The position numbers and the translations under genes are program-made. From Bimuria novae-zelandiae CBS 107.79 (lineage: Eukaryota; Ascomycota; Dothideomycetes; Pleosporales; Didymosphaeriaceae): 64,000 nt of DNA. Positions 34,201 through 47,157 of the stretch are shown here, piece after piece (within the stretch, counting starts at the first letter, position 1; every line of letters begins with the position of its first letter). The stretch lies in the NCBI GenBank assembly GCA_010015655.1, contig ML976689.1:331160-395159 (forward strand), in the 5' to 3' direction. The notes beneath the pieces are model-generated. The model saw only the letters and a program-made list of their open reading frames with translations, had not been told where the DNA came from and made no database searches.

Positions 34201-37200
34201 GGTGTCGTCACTGTACCACACCATACCGCAACGAGAGACGGTAGCCAGTGTAGCGTACTTCAAAGTCTCTACTTCAAACATAATGCGAACGTTCGGAGGC
34301 AGATTGAGACGCTCACCGTTGGGCAGAGTAAGAAGCTTGTTGTCGTCAAGAACGGAGTTTAAGTTCTCAACCCATTCGGGATCGACGTCGCCATCAAACA
34401 CAATCCAATGGCGCTTGGTGTCTTCGCCACGAAGGTTGTCGACTATCTTTCGAAGAATGCTCGTAAACAATCCATCCGTCCATTCGCGCGTGGTGCTGTC
34501 CATGCTTCCGTACAGCTCTTCCTTGGACATGACTTTCGGGTCGATGACATGGCAGACTCCTTCTACACCTTCGACAGTTTGGAGTGCAGAAAGCAAAGTC
34601 TTCCAGGAAGCCGATTTACCAGAACCGGAAGAGCCGACCATCATAACACCGTGATGTAACTTTTGGATCTGATACAGCTGGATGATCTTGGTCATCCATG
34701 CATCGCTGACAACGAACTTGGAAGCTTCGGCTGACTTGCGAATAGCGTCTTGTAGCTTGTCGAGAGGAGCGGGAATGTACTCGACTCCAGGAAACGAATT
34801 TCCTTCAATGGACTTCATGATCTCCACGTCAGAAGCAATCAACTTTGGCGCCATGGTCTCGCGCAAGCTTTGAATAATGATCTGAGGCTCCATGACGGCT
34901 TCATCAGCCTCTCGCGTCTCTTGTGTAGCGATGCGGGCTCGCTTGAGACCACCAGAGCTGACGAGCACACTCTTTAACGCACGAAGACCGAAGTCGTAGT
35001 GGGCTTGCTTCGAAAGTTGGCCAGAGCACTTGTCGAAGAACGGCACAACTTGTTTCGACAGCTCCTTCGCTTGAGAGAAACCCTGAGAGTAGAGCATGAC
35101 TTCAGAAATGAGCTCTTTGTCCGGTTTCGACATGGCGACGCTTCGGAAGAGCTTCTTCAAGTTGTCAGGCAAATTCGAACGTCCAGCATATCCAGGATTC
35201 ATGGTAATGAAGATGCCAGTGTTGAGATTGACTCTAAGCTGGCGGCCGATGAGATCAATTTGGGCTTTTTCGTCTTCGGCGCCAGTACGCAGACCCAGCT
35301 GAATGTTTTGAATCTGCTGAGAGACGGCAGACAAAATACGCTCTTCAAGACGGTTGAACTCATCGAAACAACCCCAAGCACCGACTTGGCAGATACCGAG
35401 GAAAATCCGACCCATGGCTTGAAAATCGAATGTATCGTCACAGCAGAAGACGAGAGTGAAGCGGCCAAGCTGAACACCCAGAGCCTTGACTGACTCCGTC
35501 TTACCAGTACCTGCAGGTCCATACGGAGAGCCTCCAAGACGTTGGCACAACGCTTGCGTGAGTGTGAGGAAACAGCGATCGGTGAGTGGAGTGCGGACTA
35601 AACGTTCTGCCACACCAAGGTATTCATAGCCATAGTCGATGACGGCGTTTGCCATTTTGATCTTCATGCGTTGGAGCAATTCGTTGTTAGGCTCATACAT
35701 GTAACGCATGGTGAGTAGCCACAAGTGGTGAGTGGGCGAGCTTGCTCCAACTTTCTGGAGCTTGTGGATGACATCTCGCTGATGAACGAACTCGGTAATC
35801 AGATGCTCACACTTCCGTCGCTGGATGGCTTCCAGGTCTCCTAGTACGGAAGTTGCAAGCATTTTCAGGATGTTGACTTGCTTCTCGTACAGTTGCGGCA
35901 GCGAAGTGCCTTCTTCTGTAAGGGACTTCTCAACTGCGTGTGACCAAGCAATTTGCGTTCCGAGTACGACGACCTGCGCAGGATACTTGTTGATGTAAGC
36001 GTCAAAAGCTTCGGGATCCATGGCATCTGGTGCCATCAGCTGCTCAAACTCCTGGTAAGCTTCGAACGAGAGCTCGGCTAGCGTCGTTTTCATGCTCAGT
36101 TCCAAAGCACCAAGCCACTCGTTGATTCGCGGAGTCTTGATCAGCGAGATCTCTTTCCGGAGCATCACCTCTTCACCCTCCTTGGAGGTAAAGCCGGTGA
36201 TGATGCCATCCTCATCTGTGATCAGGCCTGAGATGCCAGCGAACATCTTCCTGAGGTGCTTGGCAATGCGGAGCGTGTCATTGCTGTTTCCGATGATCTC
36301 GAGAAGATCTTCATCGCCGACGAAGTAGAAGCGTGGGAAAGATACACGTTCTCGCTCCAGGTATTCTCCGAGAGCTTTCTGGATCTTGTTGAGTAATTCC
36401 GCAAGGCGTTCAAGTGACTTCTGCACACCAGAGATATTGAGCACTTCGAGAACGAAAGGCTGCCGTGACACCTTCTTCATGACGGATAAGAACTCGGAGT
36501 TGATGTTCTGGAAACGCGAAGACTCCATCGGCAGTAGGTGTTTGATGTCGGCGTTGCCCGTAAAGACACCTTCGAGATACACCCATTGACGCTGTACATC
36601 AATCCAAACATCGAAGAGCACGTGTACACGGTTGAGCTTGTCCTCCCATGCTGACGCGTCCTCCTCGAACTCCTTGTAGTAGGGCGAATGTCCCATGGCT
36701 TGCAGCGAGTTCAAATTCTCGCTACACTTTGCGAAAAGATCATCCCAGCCACGGATTAGGCGGCACTTGTTCTGATAGTTGACAAGCTCCAGATTGTAGT
36801 TCTGCCAAGTCTCGCGCACCTGCTTCAAGAACTCTTCCAGCGCCATTTCACCTTGAGCTTGGGTGATGACATCGCGGATAATCATCTCACTGGGCCCGAG
36901 TTTGAGGTCCCAAACATCACCTAAGGTCATGGAAATTGCAGAGTATCGCTTGGAGGGTTTGAGCTGTTTGAAAATACGCGCCCAATGTCGCTCGCGCACA
37001 GCATCTGACCGGAGGTCGCTGAGAATGGCGTTCTCTTTGAGAAGCTGCTTCAAGGTCGACTGGACATACTCAAAGGCCTGGTACTGGCGCATTCGTGCTG
37101 GCATGTCTTTCGTCATCTTGAGGAGATTATCGAGGTTCTGGCGCAGCTTGCGGGGCTGAATGCTATTCCACAAGGTTTCGCGAAGCGCGTCGATGCTTTC

Positions 37201-40200
37201 CCAAATTGTAGCAAGAGACGCCCATACCGACTTGAAATCTTGCACTTCTTCCAGGACAGCATTGAGAGCCGATTCACCCGATTTTGAAAGGTTGAGAGCG
37301 TCCTTCGCCTTGGAGATATTCTCCGACTCGGTCCGCAGCTGGTTCATCTTCTTGTCAAAGGTTTCGAGAGTTGACGAGGCTTCGGCAGGGCGGATGTTGC
37401 CAGCGACTGGTTTCTGTTCGCTCCACTCCGCAATGATGTCGGCAATCTTCTGGTTCACGACCTTGTCTTCAGCCTCGATCTTACCTCGTAGAGCGTCCCT
37501 CTGGTCGTTAGCAATCTTTGACTTTCGCTCCAGAACGTCGGTGAGCATTTGCCACTCGTGGTCAATTTGGTCCATGTGAAGCCAGCTAGACGGAGTCTGA
37601 TATCGCTGGCGCACGAGCGTAGAATTGCCCTGTCGGAATACTTCGATCTCGGGCTCCCACTCCAAGACCTTGCGCTTCGACTGCTCGACGACGGTGATAA
37701 ACGAAACAGCTTGCGCTGTTGAAGAAGCTTCCAATGTTTGCATTTCCAGCTCTTTACGTGCCTTCTCGATTTGCGCAAAGACATCCAGCATGCGTTCCCC
37801 AAGCCTGCCGGCAAACTTGACGAGAATTTCTTGCTGCCATTGGTCATACTTGGCGCTGACCTTATTCTGCACCTGCTCGTAGTCGACCGTAACATAACCA
37901 AATTGGCGGCTGATGTCGGATGTATCAAACGTGTCACGGGTCTTGCGAATCTCCTGAAGCAGCTGCAGCCAGCGCGACAAATCTTCGCCAAGGATCTCGT
38001 AGACGTGGTCGGACTGAAGATCCCAGAGCGACTGGAACTGCAACCATTCATCTACGTAGGAGGAGATATCGTGGAGTTTCCCTTCTATGGCGCCGTACAC
38101 TTGAATCAAAGACTCTGTGCACAGGCTGGCTAAATTGGAGAACTGGTTGTTAGAGGCATGGTCCACCGCGTCCACTCGCATCTCGTATCGGGAGGCCTTG
38201 ATTTTCTGCAGGGTGCAAATAACCGCAAGCCATTGTTGAAGCTGCTCCAACCAACTAGCACGAGCATATTCGACTGGAGGGTTCAAGTAGATGACCTGGT
38301 TACGCATGGTGATTTCCAACGTCAAGCGGGAGAGTGATGGCTTCTCCTCAGCAATTTCGACTAGTGCGGGTTGGCTGACGGGTCGTCGCTCTTCGTCTTT
38401 ATCGACGTTGGTGAAGACCTCGATCCACTGCGCAATAGCGCGAGTCAGTCGAACGAGCAGAATGCCCTCGATGCGCGAGTTCATAGCAGCTACCCATGTC
38501 CCCAAGTTGGCATAGTTCTCAAGATTGAGCTGGTCGACCGAGCGTTGCACGATTTCCAGGTGCTGTCGGAAAGCGTCGGCATTGTACGGGCAAGTCTCTA
38601 GATCCTTCAATGCCTTTTGAACTGTCGTGTTGATGACAACGAGAGTGGCGACTTTTGTCTGCAATAGCGAAGTAGACGCAGCAAACTCTCGCACAAACTG
38701 AACGTGCTTGCTCTCGGTCCGCACGCTGCCAGATGTGCCATTGGGGAAAGCAGACTGTCGAATATGGAGATCGTATGCGTGGACAAAAGATTCCCATTTG
38801 AGAGGCACACCCTTTCCAACCAGACCTTGCACGTCGTTGAGATATCCGTTGAGCAATAGAGCAACACCTATCAGCTCCGCGATGGATTGGATCGTCTGGG
38901 TGTATGTTCGCACGCTCTCCATCAAACTGACAGCATACGGATATACTCGCTTGGCTTCCTTGGAGATGTTGTTAATCCCGTGGGGCACTTGGTAGCCTCG
39001 CCAGGTCAAGTTCCGAACTTCTTTGAAGAGCGCAATGACTTGTGCATTGAAGTTAACGTGCAACTGAAGAATGTTCCCAGCTGCGCGATTTCGGCTAACA
39101 AGGAACAAACGACCTGATATCGACAATTTCTGGCGGGCCACAGACTGTATCCAGGACTCAAAGATTGGTCGAGTGTCGAGCTTCTTCTTGAACATGCTGC
39201 TCTCAGCCTGCAATTTTTGCCCTTCGGCATGCAATGCCCACTCCTTTCCGAGAATGTCTTCGACTTTGCCCATGTAGTTCTCCAGCTGTGTCTCGATCTG
39301 ACGGGCCCATATTACCGCGCCAGACACGGGCGGGAAGTCGCGCAGTTGCGCCATGGCGTGCGCCTCGGAGTTGCCATACTGACGCTTGAATCGCTCGTGG
39401 AGCGCAGAGATGTCCTGCTTGACGTTTTCGATAAGTTGGGTCTGGTACTCAGAGATAGCTCCTCGGATCTTCGGACGCACGAAAAGCGGATTGAATTTTG
39501 AGAAGACGCGGAACATCTCGTTGGCTGTCTTCGCGGTACCAAGACGATCCCTGAGCCTGGCAATGATGGAGTTCTCGACACGTGAAGTGCGCTCATTGTA
39601 CTTCTGCTCAGCCTGTTCGAAAAGACGAGTGCCTTCTGGCTCTACGTCAAGCACATCCACGTCCTTTAGCACGTCATATGCCTTCTCCACTTCTTTCACG
39701 GCATCAACATCGCCCATCTCTTCGACAAACACAGCTTGGTTGTCCTCGACGCCATCAGAGAATGCTGCCAGCGAGGATTGCGATCCTAGAACGGTCACAA
39801 TGGTGCGTTGCAGCTGTTCATGGTTCTTCCGGAATGTGGAAACGTAACGAATGCGCTCCTCGGTCGGTCGGTGACGAGCAGTGAACTTGATCGGAATAAA
39901 CTTCTCGTTTCGTCGCCTGGTAACCTCGCGAGCAACATTGGTGAACTCCTTTACATCGTCGTCCCACGTCTGCCAGATTTTCTCAGCGACTTCCATCACG
40001 GATTGAAATTCAGGGTAGTCCATTGCCATCAACTCCTTCCCTCGTAGCAGATCATGCAAGACCTTGTCAAGGTCCGCCGAGATAGCCTCTACCAGGGGCA
40101 GGGCACGTTCGACTGGGTAAGGACAGATGCGAAGCTTCTTATTCATGTGAGTAAAGATTTGATGAATAGCTTCTTCAACCTTGTGTAGCGACGTGGCAGA

Positions 40201-41361
40201 AAGCAGCTCTCCAATGGGGAATTCGCGCATCAGCTGGTTGTATTTGGACACCTTTTCATGGGTTTCCTTCAAGCCAGTATCCGCGCTGAAACTGACAGTC
40301 GCCTGAAAGCGCTTCGCATTCTTAAGGACGTCTAGCGTTAATTTAACGCCAGGACTCCTCAGCTGCGCTTCGATCTCATCTAAGCGGGCCTCCATTGACA
40401 ACCAAAAGTTGATCTCTTGCGTCGCCGTGCCAGTCGACACTTGCCGGTTGGTCTTGGTTATGGTTTGTATCGACTTGATCCATCCATTGACAGTAGACTG
40501 CAAGCCGTTCAAGAAGCCGCTGTCTGTCACGATAGCGGCAGGGAAATAGTCTGGCGACGGCGACTTCTTCTCCGCTTCTGCACTCTCCACCGCAGCCTTG
40601 ATCATAGGGTGCAATGGCAATAGCAACTGCGGAATCTCCACATTGTCCCCCAAATTACTCAGCGTCAAGTCCAGCTCACGGAACTTCCTCTGCGCAGCCG
40701 GGATACCAGATCTGGCTTCGTTGTCACCCTTCAAAGACGTTCCCGCCAAGCTCTGCTGGCCTTTGGTAAAGGTATTAAAGTATGGTTGAACCGAATTAAG
40801 TAGTAGCGAACGAATGAATTCGTATGGAGAAGCATTCTTCGATGAAGCGGTATTGAAAGCTGAAAAGCCGGGCAGTGTCGTTATCTGCACTTGTTCGGTA
40901 ATGGGTATCGCAGGATCTATGGGTATCGGTCGCTTGGAAATGACAACGAACGCCGTGCACGTGGGAGAATCTACAAGTTCAGAAGAAAGAGTGTAAGAAA
41001 AATGCTGTGTGACGCCTGTTGCTGCGGTTAGCGGGGCCACTCTCTGGTAGTTGATCAACCGCTGCCTACCATTTGCGCCGTCGAGCCCATCGGTGTGGTG
41101 TTCATCCGGCCTGTCCCTCACCAAGTAGATGACCTGCTGCGACTCTAGCGCAAACCGAGTGCAGCGCTGGAGGGTGTCGTCGATCTTGGAGTCGGAGAGC
41201 AGACTGCCGGGTGCGCGAAGGTCTGCGCTTGAGGCGCCGAGGTTGACCTCAAGGACCTTCTCGACATAGTCGACGATGATTTGCGGGTCGATCGCGGGTG
41301 GTGCTGGACTGGGCGAGCGAATGCTGCCGTTGGCCGCCCCTGGAGCCAGCGGTGCCTCCAT
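28245..41361 (-). CDS. nudA: cytoplasmic dynein heavy chain, 4,356 aa
   Basis: Motor subunit of cytoplasmic dynein, which moves nuclei, endosomes and the spindle toward microtubule minus ends. Two exons: 28744-41361 (12,618 bases, phase 0) and 28245-28697, with a 46-bp intron (GTATGT donor, CACTAAC branch). ATG 41361 is the first Met of the frame. Residues 1 to about 1850 are the tail and linker. P-loops are at about 1948 in AAA1 ([10 protein letters not shown]), 2243 in AAA2 (GSSGSGKS), 2608 in AAA3 (GPPGSGKT) and 2950 in AAA4 (GVSGSGKT). The coiled-coil stalk and microtubule-binding domain lie about 3200-3500 ([17 protein letters not shown] in the binding region). AAA5, AAA6 and the C-terminal part follow. 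Length fits cytoplasmic dynein-1. No internal stop or frame break was found. Confidence 0.97.
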
Positions 41362-41893
41362 ATCGTTGTTTAGTTGTAGTTTTGGGACACAAACATGTGT
41401 CTCGCCGCTTCCTTTCGGGGTAGTGGAAGGGCGACGCGGGGTATTAGGTGTGACAGTAGTAAAGGAGGGTGCGGGCAGCCCAGAAACGACGGTTGTCAAA
41501 AAAGAGTGCCCCAAAGGCAAGAGAGACGAAAGTCGGGGAGACGCGACGAGGAGGTCCGTGCGACGTACGCGGAGAGTCCAACGTCCAACGCACCAACGCG
41601 CAGGGGTCTGGATCAGACACGATCGTGATTGGTGTTCGATCGCGATAAAACAAATGCCACCTTCCAGAAGGATTCCACTGAGCTGGCAGAAAAGATAGCG
41701 TAGATGGCTTGCAGCGCCCTGAGTCACGGCCTGTTTGTTGTTTCTCTCACTTGTTTACTGAACGCGCGCAAGCCCCGCCTTGACCACGGAAGGCGCGCCC
41801 AAGCTCGCACGTGACTAATCGTGGCAGACGCGCGGTAGAGTGTCTCGCTTTTGGCAAAATTATTCGTAACACATGAATGCGGCTGTACAGCAG
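41362..41893. promoter_or_regulatory. region between ClC 3' end and dynein start
   Basis: 532 bases separate the stop codon of the ClC gene from the dynein start; both read leftward, so the dynein promoter and leader must be here. The dynein frame is open for a further 122 codons upstream but contains no ATG. No core promoter element is clear. Confidence 0.45.
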
Positions 41894-44582
41894 CTATCTA
41901 ACACTACCTCTTCCACGGTCTTCCAGTTCGACCTCTGCGTCCTCCTCGCTCTCCCGCGGCGCATCTCTGTCCCGGTCTCCATCTCTATGCCTTCGCACCA
42001 ACGGGCTCATCAGCCTGACGCCTTGTCCGCCGCCTGCTCTACTCCTCAGCTTTCTAAATAGTCCGTCTACCCACCCTGCTGCAGCCTTGATGACACCCCA
42101 AACCTTCTCCTGCCGCTCATCCAAATTTCTTGCAGCCTGTGGATTATCATGCGCTTCGACCTTGAATTGGTACTTGAGACAGTCTTTTACAGTTACAAGG
42201 CCAGTGAGACGTCCGCGGTATTCAATCAGGATGACGCGCGGGCCCATCTTCTTGAAGAGCTCCATAACGGTCTCGAGTGGGAGGCGCGGGTGGACGGCCA
42301 GCGGTGTGGGGTCGATGAACTTGGAGAGGTCGACCTGGAGCTGACTGGATGTAGCAGCCATAGTGTCAAAGGAAGCTGATGAAATTGTAGACAAGGGTGT
42401 GACTGCGTCGGCATTGTTGCTGTTGGAAAAGATGAACGAGCAGCGTGCGTGACCTGGTGCCATCTGGTCTTTCTTAGCGCGGTCGATGGCATACCGCAGC
42501 TCTGTACGGCCGATGTAGCCGATTAGAGTTTTTGACTGTGCGTCCTCGACGATCGGATATCCTTGATACTGATTCTCATTCATTATACGCTCCAATGTTC
42601 GCAACTCGAGACCAGTTGCAGCCAGCGATACGACGTGTGAGGCCATTACTTGAGAGACGGGTACGCCAAATGTGTGTTCTTCCTTGTTGTCCAAGAATGG
42701 GTAGCCGTTAAGATAGATCATTCGATCCGCAATGCCGCCATGACCGAATCGCTCGCTCACGGCCTTTGTGACACCAACGACGACCATTGTGGGCAAAATA
42801 TAGGTCAGCGCACCTGTGATTTCGAACATTATAACTACAGTGGATACTGTGATGTGCATGATGCCGCTCAACGCGGCTCCGGCACCGAGAAAGGCATAGG
42901 TGCCTGGTGTGATGCACGGCACATCCGGCTGGCAGGCAGCGAAGAACGCCGAGTCGGGAAAAGATTCGTGGAGGTACTGTACGAATATCCCAACCATCCT
43001 ACCGAACGACGCTCCAATGGCCATGGAGGGTACAAAAATACCTGCGGGCACCTTGCACCCGAAAGAAATGATGACGAGAAGGGTGCGAAGTATCGTGGCG
43101 ATAGCAAGCGATATCATCATGTGCCACCGATTCCCAGCTCTGCAATTGTTAGACACCCACATGTGAAGCGAGGGGGGAGACTTACTCGCAAAGCTCATCA
43201 TAGTCATGATCGCCTTCACACTCTTGGAAGAGAATCTCCATGCTTTCTGTCATGTCGATCCTCAGGAACATGTTTGGGTAACAGACAATGGCAGTGAGGA
43301 CAGCCAGAACCACCGCCTCGGTGATCTGGTAGTTGGCAAGGTACTTCTTTCGGAAGACTTGCACTCTGAGATTCCATTTCATGACGAATGCACCGTAGAG
43401 ACCACCGAAGGCTCCGATGACAAGGTAGAACAGTATTTCGAAAAAGTGCCATGACCGATCATACTTGACCTGGAACATGACGAGTTGGCCGGTTCGAAAA
43501 GGGTTCATGGCGGCAAGGACAGCTGTCGCGACCAGAGCACAGAAGTAACTCCTCCACAGCGTTTTCAGCGGAAAGTAGTTGGACATCTCCTCCAGGGAGA
43601 AGAGTACACCTCCTATCGGACTACCAAAAGCGACAGCCACACCTGCCGCCGCACTTGCGCTGAGAATCTCTCGTGTCTTCGCAGCGTTCCGTCGATATTT
43701 GTCGAAAAAGCGCGATATGACATTGCCCGTGCATACCGCATAATGCACACTTGGTCCCTCTTTTCCTACAGACAATCCGGATGCGATAGCGAGCGGTAAT
43801 CCGATCGATTTGATCAACAGGGTCCAGGCGCCCAGAAAACCCTTCATGACGAAGCCGGCGATGATGCACTTCATCTCTGAGATGCCCGACCCTGCGGCGT
43901 ACGGCGCAAAGCTCTTGACCAACGTAGCAGCTGTTGAGGAAAACAGCGCCGCGAAGAGAATGTAGAGAAGATAGTTCACGGGCCAGAAGCCGCTCCAGTG
44001 CTTCCATTCGGGACATCCTGTTGCACATCAGCGATCGTTTTGCAGGTGCTACTGCCGTCGCGCTGATATTTACGCACCATTTTCGGCGCCCCAGCAACAG
44101 AAGTTCTCGTTCAAATAGAAAGCCGTCTCGCAATGCCCCAGCTTGATATCAGCCAGCCATTCCGTGACAATGTTCAAGCATGCGGCGATGAGCCCGATCG
44201 CTGCGCCCACGAGCGTGACCACAATCCAAGCTTGCCCGGCATCATATGCCTCGTAAAGTCTCCTTCTCCAGCCTATCCTGCCACTTCCGCCTATTCCAAG
44301 GGTATAGTTGTCCCGTTGTTTCCGCCTGGCTTTGCGCCGCAGCTGTTCGCGCGCTGCATCCTGCACCCAATCTATTGTTGTAAAATCTTCATATCGCTTG
44401 ATCTCGGCGATTTCCTCGACAATCGCATGGCTCGCGGTTGCCTCGCGCGTGGCTTTGGGGTCATCTTCGGGGTCTGGCGGAAGCGAATTGGAGGTTGGAC
44501 GGCGGCGGAGCGAAGGTGCGAACGAGGATGATCGATTCAGGCGAGCACGGGACCTCGAGCGCGAGGCTGAGGTTCGATCCAT
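41894..44582 (-). CDS. gef1: ClC-type chloride/proton exchanger, Gef1-like, 860 aa
   Basis: An intracellular ClC family transporter, likely in Golgi or endosome-vacuole membranes, supporting acidification and metal loading as yeast Gef1 does. Exons 44078-44582, 43186-44017 and 41894-43139 (introns 60 and 46 bp) join in phase. The N-terminal 140 residues are basic and Ser-rich, then the membrane domain begins. Selectivity motifs are GSGISEMK, GKEGP with gating Glu255, and GIFVPSMAIGA. A second Glu in LFSLEEMS (311/312) corresponds to the proton glutamate of exchangers, so exchanger rather than channel is likely. Two CBS domains follow (VSQVMASHVVSLAATGLELR; the second contains PRVILIEYRGRLTGLVTVKD). 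The DRMIYLNGYPFLD segment is typical of the ClC-3/4/5/Gef1 branch. The tail is Arg/Asp/Glu-rich. Confidence 0.93.
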
Positions 44583-45476
44583 CGCATGGTTGGAACGATA
44601 GGAGCGGAATTCGGTGCGCGCGACGGTTTGTTCCTTCTTGGAGCTTCAGGCTGCAGGTGCGCTGGAGCTGTTGAAGCAGGAGCGCACGGCCACAGCCGTG
44701 TGGCGCACCTTCCTTCCTCGGCCGGCGTTCAACACTGAGGAATATCAACATGGGCTGCGAAACCATGTCTGCTGAAAATCTATACCCCGGGGCCAACGAG
44801 AGAATTCATCTTGTCTCTGTCTCTATTCTGATTGATCACAATTGCTGTTTTGCTGAACACACAAGAACCCAAGCTTTCCAAGTTCTGTGTAGTTTTCGCG
44901 ACAAGGTATCTTAGTTCTACTTCCTTGAAAAATCAACGTAATGTCAAAACGTATATTCGAGGCATAAGGTCAGGGATATCTACGATGAAAATTATGCTTA
45001 AGACGATAAGAGAAGAAAATTGCGTGATGCATGGGCGACCTTCAATATTTTAGTGTGTGCATTGAAGTTCGTACCTTCCGTCGCTGCCTAGCGACGCCAC
45101 CCGGAGTACAAGCCCACGACGACGCAGTACACAATCACGGATTATTTGATACTGTCTGTAAGTGCATTTCTCGATCGTACGGAGTTGTTATCATTTATAC
45201 CTTATTCCGAGCAACGTGCATCAGGAACAGTTCAAGCTTCTTCAGGCACTGCTCAAGCTTTTTTTAGGCTGAATTAAGTTCAAACGGGAAGGAGCTTCGG
45301 TAGCTTCGTCATCCAGACCTGAGCACCAAAACTGACTCCACCTCTCTGCGACTATAAATCAGGTGTTCTGTCTTGTAGATTTAGCAGCGATAGAGCTCCT
45401 GCCGAATCATACAATCTGCCCTTAGTGATACATTATTAGCCTGGACTGCACAGGGGAACATCGCGTCGAAGTAACG
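44583..45476. promoter_or_regulatory. divergent intergenic region (ClC / carboxypeptidase)
   Basis: About 900 bases containing the promoters of two divergent genes. A TATAAAT word at about 45353-45359, some 120 bases before the carboxypeptidase ATG, is a reasonable TATA box. Nothing else recognised. Confidence 0.4.
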
Positions 45477-46946
45477 ATGAAGCTCACTCTCGCCTTCCTG
45501 CTCCCAGCAGTAGCCTTTGCGGCTCGTCTATCTCAAATACCATTCCAAGAGACCCCGGAAGTAGAGGCCTTCCAAATTTACCAGAGCGAATATTCCGAAC
45601 ATCACTCAATTCGCATCAAACAACAGCAAAACAATTCTCTTTGCGATGCGCATTCAAAGCAATACACTGGCTGGCTCGACGTAGGTTCAAAACACCTTTT
45701 TTTCTGGTACTTCGAATCTCAAAACTCGCCATCTGAAGACCCTCTAGTCCTATGGCTCACCGGCGGACCAGGAGGCTCTTCCATGATAGGTATGCTCCAA
45801 GAGAACGGGCCCTGCTTAATCAACGAGGGCGGCAACGGAACCCACTACAACCAATACGGATGGAGTAAAAACGCAAACCTCCTCTTCATCGACTCCCCCG
45901 CCGGCGTCGGCTTCTCCTACCTCGATGAAGGCATTCCCCTACCAGGCGACAGCTTCACCACCGCACAAGACCTCCACCACTTCCTCCAGATCTTCGTCGG
46001 CACCGTCTTCCCCTCCCTCGCAGACCGCGACTTCCACATCACCGGCGAGTCCTACGGCGGCCACTACTGCCCCGCTCTCGGGGCGCAAATAGTCGCTCAA
46101 AACACCCTCTACCCCAAGCGCCAACAAGTCAATCTCCGCTCCATCTTCGTCGGCAACGCGTACGTCTCCCCCGTCGACACCGCCTTCGGCTACTGGGAAA
46201 CCCTCTGCACGACCAACCCGGGCGTCTCCGAACCCATTTTCAACAAAACCCGCTGTGACATCATGGCGTCGAACCTCCCGCGCTGCCTCGACCTCGCGCG
46301 CCTGTGCTACGCGCACCCCGACCCGGCTATCTGCGCCGCCGGCTCTACCGTGTGCTGGGACGGCGTGATCTCCTATTACGACGGCGAGTCCGGGTCCGGC
46401 GGGTCCCGCAATCGCTTCGACATCACGACCCCTTGCAAGTCCGGCGACGACCTGTGCTACCTCGAAGCCGCCTGGGTGGAAAGCTACCTCAACCAGCCGC
46501 ACGTATTTGATGCGCTGCACGTCCCCAAGGCCGTCGGGAACTACAGCATCTATAATATGAACGTGGAATTCGCGTTCGAGCTTACCGGCGACTTGGGCAT
46601 CTCCCTGCAGCCGCAGGTCCTGTATCTGCTAGAGAATGGCGTGGATGTCCTATTTTATCAGGGAAACCTGGATTTGGCGTGTAATACGGCGGGAACGATG
46701 AAGTGGGCGGAGAGTATGGCGTGGACGGGGCAGCCAGCGTTTGTGGCGCAGGCGAGGAAGGCTTGGGAGCTTGAGGGGAGGGAGGTCGGGTGGTACAAGG
46801 AAGTGAAGGTTGAGACTGGCAGTGGAAGAGAGACCACGTTTGCGGTTAGTACTGTGGATGGTGCTGGGCATATGGTGCCGTATGATAAACCGGAGGAGGC
46901 GTTGGCATTGGTGGATAGGTGGATTGGGAAGAGGAGCTTTGCTTGA
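45477..46946 (+). CDS. secreted serine carboxypeptidase, peptidase family S10, 489 aa
   Basis: Removes C-terminal residues from peptides, in the vacuole or outside the cell. A single exon from ATG 45477. Residues 1-16 are a signal peptide ([16 protein letters not shown]). The catalytic triad is Ser192 in GESYGGHY, Asp399 in NLDLAC and His465 in [11 protein letters not shown]. The oxyanion region reads [11 protein letters not shown], where classical members have NGGPGCSS, so the usual Asn and the Cys that often forms a disulphide are replaced; other Cys are still frequent. NGT and NNS sites suggest glycosylation. There is no long propeptide as in carboxypeptidase Y, so secretion is more likely than vacuolar targeting (inference). 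Divergent from the ClC gene. Confidence 0.92.
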   Translation: MKLTLAFLLPAVAFAARLSQIPFQETPEVEAFQIYQSEYSEHHSIRIKQQQNNSLCDAHSKQYTGWLDVGSKHLFFWYFESQNSPSEDPLVLWLTGGPGGSSMIGMLQENGPCLINEGGNGTHYNQYGWSKNANLLFIDSPAGVGFSYLDEGIPLPGDSFTTAQDLHHFLQIFVGTVFPSLADRDFHITGESYGGHYCPALGAQIVAQNTLYPKRQQVNLRSIFVGNAYVSPVDTAFGYWETLCTTNPGVSEPIFNKTRCDIMASNLPRCLDLARLCYAHPDPAICAAGSTVCWDGVISYYDGESGSGGSRNRFDITTPCKSGDDLCYLEAAWVESYLNQPHVFDALHVPKAVGNYSIYNMNVEFAFELTGDLGISLQPQVLYLLENGVDVLFYQGNLDLACNTAGTMKWAESMAWTGQPAFVAQARKAWELEGREVGWYKEVKVETGSGRETTFAVSTVDGAGHMVPYDKPEEALALVDRWIGKRSFA

Positions 46947-47157
46947 GAAGGGGATACGTTGAATATGGTGAAATGTAGTTGTCTTACGTAGCCGTAGAAG
47001 TCGAGATTAAAATCTAAGAGCAATAAGGACACTAGTTCTTAGTTATCTAGCCTGCTCGAGCACAACATTAAAGTGTATAAACTCGTAAGCTGATGGCCTA
47101 GGGCACTCCACGATATAGCACCAAATGCGCCAAAGCTCAAACGTACTCCGCCATCGC

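Noticed and set aside
41362..41727. 122-codon in-frame extension upstream of the dynein start
   Set aside because: No ATG in it, and its composition is unlike dynein N-termini; it is more likely leader and promoter sequence.
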